A stretch of DNA of 32,489 bases from Clostridia bacterium. Lineage in GTDB: Bacteria > Bacillota > Clostridia > Lachnospirales > Anaerotignaceae. A program made the translations under genes and the position numbers. Each line of letters begins with the position of its first letter. Positions within the stretch are counted from its first letter, which is position 1. The DNA is taken from contig JAQXNZ010000050.1 in the NCBI GenBank assembly GCA_029098265.1, forward strand, positions 1 through 32,489, written 5' to 3'. This document shows, one piece after another, positions 17,365 to 23,917 of this stretch. The notes beneath the pieces are model-generated. The model saw only the letters and a list, made by a program, of their open reading frames with translations. It searched no databases and was not told the DNA's origin.

Positions 17365-18064
17365 GGTAAAAAATCTTGAGGTAAACTACGGAGCCATTAA
17401 GGCTGTTAAGGGAATCGACTTCCATATCAACGAGGGCGAGATAGTTACTCTTATAGGCGCCAACGGTGCAGGAAAAACAACAACAATGAACACTATCATC
17501 GGGGTTGTTAAGGCCGCAGGCGGACAGATTCTTTTCCAGGACAAGGATATTACAAAGATGAACTCATCCGCAATCGTTAAAAGCGGAATTGCTCTTTCAC
17601 CCGAAGGAAGACAGATATTCCCCAGAATGACTGTCTATGAAAACCTTGAGATGGGAGCATACTCCGTTGATAAAAAGTATGTTAAAGAGGGTGTTGAGCA
17701 GGCATACGAGCTTTTCCCCAGACTTAAGGAAAGAGAAAAGCAGGTTGCAGGAACACTTTCCGGCGGTGAACAGCAGATGCTTGCCGTAGGCAGAGCGCTT
17801 ATGTCAAAGCCGAAGCTGCTTATGCTTGACGAGCCTTCGCTTGGTCTTGCTCCAATAGTAGTTGAGGATATTTTCCGTCTTATACTCAGGATAAGAAAGA
17901 TGGGTACAACAATACTCCTTGTTGAGCAGAACGCAAGAATGGCCCTCAGTATTTCTGACAGAGGCTATGTTCTTGAAACAGGTAAAATAGTACTTACTGA
18001 CGATGCCAAGAAGCTTCTTACCGACCCTAAGGTAATAGACGCTTACTTCGGAGGTCTTGAGTAA
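17351..18064 (+). CDS. livF: ABC importer ATPase LivF
   Basis: This 237-residue second nucleotide-binding subunit of the importer has Walker A GANGAGKTT, signature LSGGEQQMLAVGRALM, Walker B LLMLDEPSLGL and LLVEQNARMALSISDRGYVLE. It starts inside the last codons of livG (14-base overlap) with a GGGAGGTG site. The first ATC-hydrolase-like gene starts 41 bases after its stop with no terminator between. Confidence 0.96.
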   Translation: MKMLEVKNLEVNYGAIKAVKGIDFHINEGEIVTLIGANGAGKTTTMNTIIGVVKAAGGQILFQDKDITKMNSSAIVKSGIALSPEGRQIFPRMTVYENLEMGAYSVDKKYVKEGVEQAYELFPRLKEREKQVAGTLSGGEQQMLAVGRALMSKPKLLMLDEPSLGLAPIVVEDIFRLILRIRKMGTTILLVEQNARMALSISDRGYVLETGKIVLTDDAKKLLTDPKVIDAYFGGLE

Positions 18065-18105
18065 TAAAAAGCAAACAGAACAGCATTATGAAGGAGGTAA
18101 TACCG

Positions 18106-18600
18106 ATGGAATACAAAAACGAAGCTAAAATCAACAATCCTGTAGTAAACGGATTGAGAGACATCTGTGCAAGACGTGCATCAACAATCAGCTATATGAT
18201 TGACGAAGCCAAAAAGAGAGGCATTGATGACGAGTTTGCCTGGAATGCAATATATAAATACGGCGAAGATATCGGCAAAGAAATGTATGCCGAAATGAAG
18301 GATCCCACAGACATGGTTGAATTCTCAAAGCATTTCGGAACAGGTCACCATACGGATATTTATGAAATGGAGACAGTTGCCAGCGATGAGACAAAGCTCT
18401 ATATTGATTTCCATTACTGCCCCTATGTAGCAGAATGGATTAAGCAGGGCAGAACTCCCGAAGAAATGGAAAGACTCTGCAAAATTGCCATGGAGGGCGA
18501 CAGAGCAATCGGCGATACTTTCAGCGCATTCAAATTCACACTCGGCAAGACAATTGCCCAGGGCTGTGATGTTTGTCAGATAAGATTTGACAAAAAGTAA
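18106..18600 (+). CDS. ATC-hydrolase-family protein, first paralog
   Basis: This 164-residue soluble protein resembles the L-2-amino-thiazoline-4-carboxylate hydrolase family. Its C-terminal half has FHYCPYVAEWIKQG, LCKIAMEGDRAIG and LGKTIAQGCDVCQIRF, with cysteines at 105, 125 and 157 that are shared with the second paralog downstream and could be catalytic or bind metal. Named family members open the thiazoline ring during cysteine production, but most relatives are untested, so the real substrate here is open. The ATG at 18106 follows AAGGAGG; an ATG at 18088 lies upstream of that site. There is no signal peptide. It is part of the liv transcription unit. Confidence 0.8.
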   Translation: MEYKNEAKINNPVVNGLRDICARRASTISYMIDEAKKRGIDDEFAWNAIYKYGEDIGKEMYAEMKDPTDMVEFSKHFGTGHHTDIYEMETVASDETKLYIDFHYCPYVAEWIKQGRTPEEMERLCKIAMEGDRAIGDTFSAFKFTLGKTIAQGCDVCQIRFDKK

Positions 18601-18622
18601 TAAAACAAGTCAGTAGGCTTTT

Positions 18623-18646
18623 CCGACAGGAGCGTGTATCCTGCGG
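18623..18646 (+). other. Intercistronic hairpin between the two paralogs
   Basis: A stem CAGGA/TCCTG with a 7-base loop is extended by CCG/CGG across one bulged base. No T-run follows, so it is more likely an mRNA processing or stability element than a terminator. Confidence 0.4.
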
Positions 18647-18698
18647 CAGGGCTTAAATAAAATTATAAACTGTATTTAAATTAAGGAGGAACCATAAA

Positions 18699-19199
18699 AT
18701 GTCAAAGATCAACAACAAACCCACTATCAATGAGGAGAAGGTAAATATCAATAGAAATGCCATTGAGCACAGAGCAACATGGACAGGTCTTACATATGTA
18801 GAAGGCGTTAAAGCAGGTCTTCCCATTGAGGGAGTTATAAGAGAGGCTGTTTCAAAGACAGGCGCTTTCCACGGTGCAAACTATCTTGCTCAGACAGAGA
18901 AACCCGAAGAAGTATGCAGCTTTGCAAAGGCTTTCCTTCCCGAGCTCGGTCTTAAGACATTCGAGATGGATGTTGTTAAGAGTGATGCTGATAACCTTGA
19001 GATAGAGTTCCATTACTGTCCTCTCCTTGCCGCATGGCAGAAACAGGGCTTCGACGATGCTACATGTGCTAAGCTCTGCGACATCGCAATGGACGGCGAC
19101 AGAAATATTGCTAAAGCTATGGGATATGACTTTGAACTCGGCAAAACAATTGCTAACGGAGATCCCATCTGCGAAGTAAACTTCAGAAAGAAAAAATAA
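18699..19199 (+). CDS. ATC-hydrolase-family protein, second paralog
   Basis: This 166-residue paralog of the previous gene has FHYCPLLAAWQKQG, LCDIAMDGDRNIA and LGKTIANGDPICEVNF, with cysteines at 107, 127 and 158 at nearly the same spacing. The N-terminal halves differ more, apart from a shared middle (AFHGANYL... versus EFSKHFGTGHH...). Two adjacent, diverged copies suggest either a hetero-oligomer or two steps on related substrates. It has its own AAGGAGG site, a 98-base gap to the upstream paralog, and a perfect palindrome before the next gene. Confidence 0.8.
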   Translation: MSKINNKPTINEEKVNINRNAIEHRATWTGLTYVEGVKAGLPIEGVIREAVSKTGAFHGANYLAQTEKPEEVCSFAKAFLPELGLKTFEMDVVKSDADNLEIEFHYCPLLAAWQKQGFDDATCAKLCDIAMDGDRNIAKAMGYDFELGKTIANGDPICEVNFRKKK

Positions 19200-19217
19200 T
19201 TTAACGGAACATGTTCA

Positions 19218-19241
19218 GGTATGCGGCTTAAGCCGCATACC
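19218..19241 (+). other. Perfect 24-bp palindrome before the DhaK-like gene
   Basis: GGTATGCGGCTT is followed immediately by its exact reverse complement. In RNA this gives a 10-bp stem with a 4-base loop. Only short A/T runs follow, so it is a weak terminator at best; it may protect or separate the mRNA segments, or bind a dimeric regulator. Confidence 0.6.
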
Positions 19242-19270
19242 GTAAAAAGGTTATTTGGAGGAGGTAAGCT

Positions 19271-20278
19271 ATGAAGAAAATTATCAACAAGCCGGAAAAC
19301 TTCGTTGACGAGACAATGGAGGGTATCATCCTTGCCTACGGCGACAAAGTAAAATTATTAAACGGCGACAAGAGAGTGCTCCTGACAAACCAGCCTGTTA
19401 AACCGGGCAAGGTCGGCATTGTTACAGCCGGCGGAAGCGGACACCTTCCCACATTCCTCGGATATGTAGGACAGGGACTTATCGACGGATGTGCTGTCGG
19501 CAACGTATTCGCTTCACCCTCTGCTCAGAAAATGGCTGATATGATTAAGGCCTGCGACTACGGCAGCGGTGTTCTTTGCCTTTACGGAAACTACGGCGGA
19601 GACACAATGAACTTTGAAATGGCATGTGAGACAGCGGAGTTTGACGATGTTACAACAGCTCAGATTAGAGTTCGTGATGACATAGCATCAAGCCCCGTTG
19701 AAAACGCTGATAAACGCCGCGGTGTTGCCGGACTTTTATACGCTTATAAAGTAGCAGGCGCAGCCGCAGAGAAGATGATGTCCCTTGACGAGGTAGTTGC
19801 TGTTACGGAAAAGGCTCTTGCAAATATAAAGACAATGGGCGTTGCAACAACACCCTGTATCGTTCCCGAGGTAGGCAAACCCACATTCTCAATTGGCGAG
19901 GATAAGATTGAAGTAGGTATGGGTATCCACGGCGAACCCGGTATCGAAGTAAGAGACATGATGACAGCTGACGAAATAGCTGAACTTGTTCTCGGCAAGA
20001 TTACAGACGAAATGCCCCTTGCAGAAGGCGACGAAGTATCTGTACTTGTAAACGGTCTGGGCGGAACACCCCTTGAGGAGCTTCTTATCGTTTATCGTAA
20101 GGTTGCTATGCTTCTTAAGGATAAGGGCGTAACTGTTGTTATGCCCCATATCGGAGAGTATGCTACATCTATGGAGATGGCAGGACTTTCAATCACTGTA
20201 TTCAAGCTTGACGCAGAGCTTAAAGAGCTTCTTTTAAGCCCCGCATCAACTCCTTTCTACACAAATTTAAATAAGTAA
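19271..20278 (+). CDS. dhaK: DhaK-like ketone kinase, substrate-binding subunit
   Basis: This 335-residue protein matches the DhaK subunit of dihydroxyacetone-type kinases. Active-site residues are retained: His58 in GGSGHLPTFLGYVG, Asp111 in YGNYGGDTMNFE and His220 in GMGIHGEPG, which align with E. coli His56, Asp109 and His218; the last covalently holds the ketone as a hemiaminal. The GHLPTFLGY form differs from the GHEPAHAGY typical of true Dha kinases, so another keto or aldehyde substrate is plausible. DhaL follows 14 bases later. DhaM, the phosphotransferase-system partner, is absent, so the phosphoryl donor is unclear; ATP bound by the DhaL partner is the obvious candidate. Confidence 0.9.
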   Translation: MKKIINKPENFVDETMEGIILAYGDKVKLLNGDKRVLLTNQPVKPGKVGIVTAGGSGHLPTFLGYVGQGLIDGCAVGNVFASPSAQKMADMIKACDYGSGVLCLYGNYGGDTMNFEMACETAEFDDVTTAQIRVRDDIASSPVENADKRRGVAGLLYAYKVAGAAAEKMMSLDEVVAVTEKALANIKTMGVATTPCIVPEVGKPTFSIGEDKIEVGMGIHGEPGIEVRDMMTADEIAELVLGKITDEMPLAEGDEVSVLVNGLGGTPLEELLIVYRKVAMLLKDKGVTVVMPHIGEYATSMEMAGLSITVFKLDAELKELLLSPASTPFYTNLNK

Positions 20279-20292
20279 GCGGGAGGCAAGTT

Positions 20293-20910
20293 ATGAATTA
20301 CGAATCTTTAAATAAAATAATCGCCACCATCAGCGATGTTATGACAGAGAGCAAGGATTACCTTGTTTCTCTCGACCAGCAGAACGGTGACGGCGACCTT
20401 GGTATATCAATGGCTTCGGGCTATGAAGCCGTTAAAAACTACGTTGCTTCTTCTGAAGAAAGAGACCTGGGAAAACTGCTTATGAAATGCAGCTCGGTAT
20501 TCAATGAGGCCGCTCCTTCTTCACTGGGAACAATCACTTCCTTCGGCTTCATGGGAATGGCAAAGGCTCTCAAGGGCAAGGAGGACGCAAGCTTTGAGGA
20601 GTGCATTGACGCTCTCGATGCAGGCCTTAACAAAATAATGGAAAAGGCTAAATCCAAACCCGGTGAAAAGACTATTCTTGACGCCCTTTATCCCGCAATT
20701 GAGGCTCTTAAGGCCAACAAGGACGGAGATAAGCTTGCTGCACTCAAGTCTGCTGCGGATGCTGCCGCTGAGGGAAGCGAAAACACAAAGAACATGCGTT
20801 CAGTACACGGCAGAGCTGCTTACTATGCAGAAAAGAGCATAGGAACACTTGACGGCGGTTCTGTTGTAGGAAAACTTATATTTGAGGCTATTTATAAAAG
20901 CTATTGCTGA
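20293..20910 (+). CDS. dhaL: DhaL-like nucleotide-binding kinase subunit
   Basis: This 205-residue helical-barrel protein partners DhaK. The Mg-nucleotide Asp triad is kept: Asp28, Asp33 and Asp35 in LDQQNGDGDLG, with spacing as in E. coli Asp30/35/37. The His normally following (GDGDHG) is Leu36 here, and the TSGP-type phosphate loop reads APSSLGTITSFG, both departures from the canonical form. The C-terminal HGRAAYYAEKSIGTLDGGSVVG keeps the family pattern. Start ATG follows GGGAGG. It is coupled with DhaK upstream and lies 20 bases before the Fe-S lyase gene. Confidence 0.88.
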   Translation: MNYESLNKIIATISDVMTESKDYLVSLDQQNGDGDLGISMASGYEAVKNYVASSEERDLGKLLMKCSSVFNEAAPSSLGTITSFGFMGMAKALKGKEDASFEECIDALDAGLNKIMEKAKSKPGEKTILDALYPAIEALKANKDGDKLAALKSAADAAAEGSENTKNMRSVHGRAAYYAEKSIGTLDGGSVVGKLIFEAIYKSYC

Positions 20911-20930
20911 TTAAATTAGGAGGGGTTCGT

Positions 20931-22202
20931 ATGGACAGAAGTCTCTATGAGAACTATCTGGAGATACTTTCTAGCGAACTTATACCGGCGCTGGGCTGTA
21001 CTGAGCCTATTGCGATAGCATACGCTGCGGCAAAGGTCCGTGAAACACTCGGATGTATGCCGGAATCGATACATGTGGACTGCAGCGGAAACATCATCAA
21101 AAACGTAAAGGGTGTTACCGTTCCCAATTCAGGCGGTCTTAAGGGTATCGATGTTGCGGCTGTGCTTGGCGTAGTAGGCGGAGCAGCTGACAAACAACTT
21201 GAGGTTTTAAATTCGGTAACAGGAGAGGACATTGAAAAAACAAAAGAGCTTGTTGCCGAAAATTATTGCACCTGCGGCATTGTTGAGGGTGAAGAAAACC
21301 TTGACATAATTGCCGAGGCAAAAGCCGGTAATGAGAGTGCGTTAGTTGAGATTAAAACGTATCACACCAACATAGTTAGAATTGAGAAAAACGGAGAAAC
21401 GATATTTAAGAAGGACGAAAACGGCGACGGTAAAAAGACCGTTGACAAGAGCAAACTCAATGTAAAGGATATACTCAGATTTGCAGACGAGGTTGCCATT
21501 GAGGATATTAAGCCCATAATCAAACGTCAGATAGATGTAAATACAGCTATCTGCGACGAGGGACTGAAAGAGGAGTTCGGCGCACAGGTAGGCCGTACTA
21601 TTCTTAAGTACAACGATTCGTCCGATGTAAGGGTAAGAGCCAAGGCTATGGCTGCCGCAGGAAGCGATGCCCGCATGAGTGGCTGCGCAATGCCTGTTGT
21701 TATCAACTCGGGCAGCGGAAACCAGGGACTTACCGTATCAATACCCGTTATCGTATATGCCGAGGCAAAGGGCAGCAGCGATGAGGAGCTTTACAGAGCC
21801 CTTGTTGTTTCAAACCTTATATCACTTCATCAGAAGAGATATATCGGAAACCTTTCGGCCTACTGCGGAGCAACCAGCGCAGGATGTGCTGCTGCCTGCG
21901 GTATTGCATATCTTGACCACAGTTCTTACGAGGTAATCTGCGGTACGATAATCAATTCTATCTGCACTATCGGCGGAATGGTATGCGACGGAGCAAAAAG
22001 CTCATGCGCAGGAAAAATCGCTTCGGCTGTTGAAACCGGAATGCTTGCATATACAATGGCAAGGGACGGAAGCGTATACGGAAGCGGCGAGGGTCTTGTA
22101 GGCGACAATATCGAGGAGACCATAAAGAACATCGGACGTATGGGCAGAGACGGTATGAAATCCACTGACTTAGAGATATTGAATATTATGATAGGCAATT
22201 AA
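20931..22202 (+). CDS. CyuA/serine-dehydratase-like Fe-S lyase (UPF0597 type)
   Basis: This 423-residue protein resembles the L-cysteine desulfidase / L-serine ammonia-lyase alpha family, which uses a labile [4Fe-4S] cluster to eliminate from L-cysteine or L-serine, giving pyruvate, ammonia and (from cysteine) sulfide. It begins with the hallmark ELIPALGCTEPIAIAYAAA (Cys23), and has GSGNQGLTVSIPV, SAYCGATSAGCAAACGIAYL and TIGGMVCDGAKSSCAGKIASAV, which supply the other cluster cysteines. The ATG at 20931 has a GGAGGGG site; the longer frame overlaps dhaL and lacks one. As the last enzyme of the unit it likely releases central metabolites from the imported compound. Cysteine versus serine cannot be decided by eye. 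Confidence 0.88.
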   Translation: MDRSLYENYLEILSSELIPALGCTEPIAIAYAAAKVRETLGCMPESIHVDCSGNIIKNVKGVTVPNSGGLKGIDVAAVLGVVGGAADKQLEVLNSVTGEDIEKTKELVAENYCTCGIVEGEENLDIIAEAKAGNESALVEIKTYHTNIVRIEKNGETIFKKDENGDGKKTVDKSKLNVKDILRFADEVAIEDIKPIIKRQIDVNTAICDEGLKEEFGAQVGRTILKYNDSSDVRVRAKAMAAAGSDARMSGCAMPVVINSGSGNQGLTVSIPVIVYAEAKGSSDEELYRALVVSNLISLHQKRYIGNLSAYCGATSAGCAAACGIAYLDHSSYEVICGTIINSICTIGGMVCDGAKSSCAGKIASAVETGMLAYTMARDGSVYGSGEGLVGDNIEETIKNIGRMGRDGMKSTDLEILNIMIGN

Positions 22203-22235
22203 TAATATTTTTTATGATATTTTTTGAAATATCTA

Positions 22236-22263
22236 TTGGAAAATATTAATTTTATGTTACAAT
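22236..22263 (+). promoter_or_regulatory. Separate promoter for the binding-protein gene
   Basis: TTGGAA (22236-22241), a 16-base spacer and TACAAT (22258-22263) sit in AT-rich DNA between the lyase and the binding protein. It would let the binding protein be made in excess of the permease. Confidence 0.5.
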
Positions 22264-22278
22264 TGTAATATGCACCCG

Positions 22279-22305
22279 ATATAAAATATCAGTGATATTT
22301 TATAT
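22279..22305 (+). other. Perfect AU-rich hairpin in the binding-protein leader
   Basis: ATATAAAATATC and its exact complement GATATTTTATAT are separated by AGT, giving a 12-bp stem with a 3-base loop near the predicted 5' end of the transcript. A 5' stem like this is a known way to stabilise abundant mRNA; that role is inferred. A second small hairpin GATATTT/AAATATC lies at 22216-22233. Confidence 0.55.
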
Positions 22306-22337
22306 AGAAAACAAAACAATTTAAGGGAGGTAACATT

Positions 22338-23525
22338 ATGAAAAAATTTTTAGCATGTGCTCTTGCAGCAGTTATGTGCTTAGGCGCATTTGCAGGTTGT
22401 TCAAGCAGCAGCAAACCCGCTGAAGAGAACAAGGAAGCTACAGAAGAAGCTTCTACAGATCCCGTATACTTTGCATGGTACGGACCTATGACAGGCGACA
22501 GCAAACAGTACGGCGATACAGAGAAATGGGCTGTTGAAGCAGCTGTTAAGAAAGTAAACGAAGAGTGGGGCGGACTCCTTGGCGGACGTCAGCTCGTTGT
22601 AGATTTCTATGATGACAAGAACGACGCTAAAGAAGCTGTTACAATCGCTAACAAAGTTGTAGGCGAGGGCAAATATACAGCTGCCATCGGTGGATTCGGT
22701 TCAACACCTACAATGGCTGCAGCTCCCATCTATGAGGAGAACCACATCATTAACTACTCACCCACATCATCACACGCCGACTATTCATCACTCGGTATAT
22801 ACATGTTCAGAAACACACCTACACAGGCTCTTGAAACATCAGCTTATGCTGACTATGTACATGACAATCTCGGTATCAACACAGTATGTATCCTCAACGT
22901 AAACGACGACTGGGGTAACAACATTGCAAAGATATTCACAGAGAGATTTGAAGAGCTCGGCGGACAGGTTCTCAGCACAGAGACATACCTTCCCAACCAG
23001 ACAACAGACTTCACACCTATGATTTCAAAGGCTAAAGCTTTAGATCCCGAAGCATTCTTCCCTGTAGCTTACTATCAGGATTCTGCTAACATCTTAAAGC
23101 AGGCTGACGGTCTTGACTGGCATCCTCAGATGATTCTTTCAAGCTCAACACTTAAACAGGAACTCCTTGACCTTGCAGGCGACCTTGCAAACGGATGCTT
23201 CTTAATGAACTGCTACACACCTGACATCGACACAGAAGCTTTCAAAGAAGTTATCGGTGCTTATGAGGCAGAAACAGGCAAAGCAGGAGACGCTTTCGTA
23301 ATGCAGACATACGATGTTGTTATGCAGCTTGCTACAGCAGTTGAACAGGCCGGCACATCCGATCCTGAGGCTGTTAGAGACGTTCTTGACGGCATGACAT
23401 ACGAAGCTCTTGCAGGCGAGTACACAATGAACGAAGTCGGCGATGCTGTTAGATCATTACAGCCCATCAGAGTTATCGACGGCGCATTCGTTAACATCGC
23501 TAACGGAGACCCTTCAGCTGAATAA
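22338..23525 (+). CDS. Branched-chain-amino-acid-type substrate-binding lipoprotein (LivJ-like)
   Basis: This 395-residue extracellular lipoprotein captures the solute for LivHMGF. A lipoprotein signal MKKFLACALAAVMCLGAFAGC puts the lipid on Cys21, followed by a Ser/Glu linker and a type I periplasmic-binding fold (YGPMTGDSKQYGD; AAIGGFGSTPTMAAAPIYEE; INYSPTSSHADYSS; VCILNVNDDWGNNIAK; FFPVAYYQDSANILKQ). Codon choice is strongly biased (for example ACA, CTT, TTC, AAC), unlike the araM or MATE genes, which points to very high expression. It lies at the end of the cluster rather than beside livH, with its own promoter. The ligand is unknown. Confidence 0.93.
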   Translation: MKKFLACALAAVMCLGAFAGCSSSSKPAEENKEATEEASTDPVYFAWYGPMTGDSKQYGDTEKWAVEAAVKKVNEEWGGLLGGRQLVVDFYDDKNDAKEAVTIANKVVGEGKYTAAIGGFGSTPTMAAAPIYEENHIINYSPTSSHADYSSLGIYMFRNTPTQALETSAYADYVHDNLGINTVCILNVNDDWGNNIAKIFTERFEELGGQVLSTETYLPNQTTDFTPMISKAKALDPEAFFPVAYYQDSANILKQADGLDWHPQMILSSSTLKQELLDLAGDLANGCFLMNCYTPDIDTEAFKEVIGAYEAETGKAGDAFVMQTYDVVMQLATAVEQAGTSDPEAVRDVLDGMTYEALAGEYTMNEVGDAVRSLQPIRVIDGAFVNIANGDPSAE

Positions 23526-23548
23526 TTCAGATACATAACAAAAAAATT

Positions 23549-23574
23549 GAGCGGCTTTTAAGCCGCTCTTTTTT
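23549..23574 (+). terminator. Intrinsic terminator of the binding-protein gene
   Basis: The stem GAGCGGCTT / AAGCCGCTC with a short TT/TA loop is followed by six Ts. It is 23 bases past the stop codon. Confidence 0.9.
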
Positions 23575-23640
23575 AGTGTCGACAGAGTCGACACTAAGTC
23601 GAAAACAGGTTTTCGACTTGATTAAATTAATGTATGAAGT
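23573..23640 (+). repeat. Hairpin-array repeat, copy B
   Basis: This directly abuts the terminator T-run. Two perfect hairpins share their base: TTAGTGTCGAC/GTCGACACTAA with loop AGA (23573-23597), and AAGTCGAAAAC/GTTTTCGACTT with loop AG (23596-23619). Then comes GATTAAATTAATGTATGAA. The second stem and tail match the reverse complement of about 16-53, and the first stem matches 116-136 with one change in the loop region. As in copy A it follows a gene terminator. Copy B lacks the roughly 60 bases found between the two stems in copy A. Confidence 0.75.
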
Positions 23641-23656
23641 CCGGCAGGTTCTCAAA

Positions 23657-23802
23657 TTCCCTACGGGAACGCCTACGGCGCCGCGACTTTCACGCGGTTT
23701 GTACACCTGACACTGCACACGGCTTGTGTCTTAGGACTTCTCCGAGGTGAAGAGCGCGGTCTCCGCATTGGTTTAAAGCCTCAGAAAACCTTCCCGGTTT
23801 TC
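23657..23802 (+). repeat. String of small tight hairpins, non-coding
   Basis: Three hairpins abut without spacer: TTCCC-TAC-GGGAA (23657-23669), CGCC-TAC-GGCG (23670-23680) and CCGCG-N7-CGCGG (23681-23697). GACAC/GTGTC (23709-23730), GCGG-TCT-CCGC (23756-23766) and GAAAACC-N5-GGTTTTC (23784-23802) follow. No open frame with a ribosome site is present. The GC-rich, short-loop style differs from the AT-rich intergenic DNA elsewhere in the window and resembles copy A of the repeat. The rest of the gap (23803-23874) shows nothing recognisable. Confidence 0.6.
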
Positions 23803-23874
23803 CGAACTTTTCCCGGTTATTGTAGCTAATATTGGGTGATTTCAAATAATTAGTTGAGCTATTTTACAGTCTGA

Positions 23875-23899
23875 GAGCGGCTTACAGCCGCTCTTTTTT
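23875..23899 (+). terminator. Second, near-duplicate terminator
   Basis: GAGCGGCTTACAGCCGCTC followed by six Ts and AGTGT is almost the same as the terminator at 23549 including its AGTGT tail. No rightward gene needs it here; it appears to be a duplicate bordering the inserted hairpin region. Confidence 0.8.
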
Positions 23900-23917
23900 A
23901 GTGTTAATTTTATGGCG

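Noticed and set aside
14618-18064. Urea (Urt) transporter
   Set aside because: The permease lacks the long N-terminal extension typical of UrtB and no urease or amidase genes are near.
19271-20910. Simple glycerone (dihydroxyacetone) kinase for glycerol metabolism
   Set aside because: No glycerol dehydrogenase, DhaM or DhaR nearby, and motif changes in both subunits; the context is an importer with hydrolases and a lyase.
23575-23802. CRISPR array or leader
   Set aside because: The repeats are hairpins of different sequence with no regular spacer length and no cas genes nearby.
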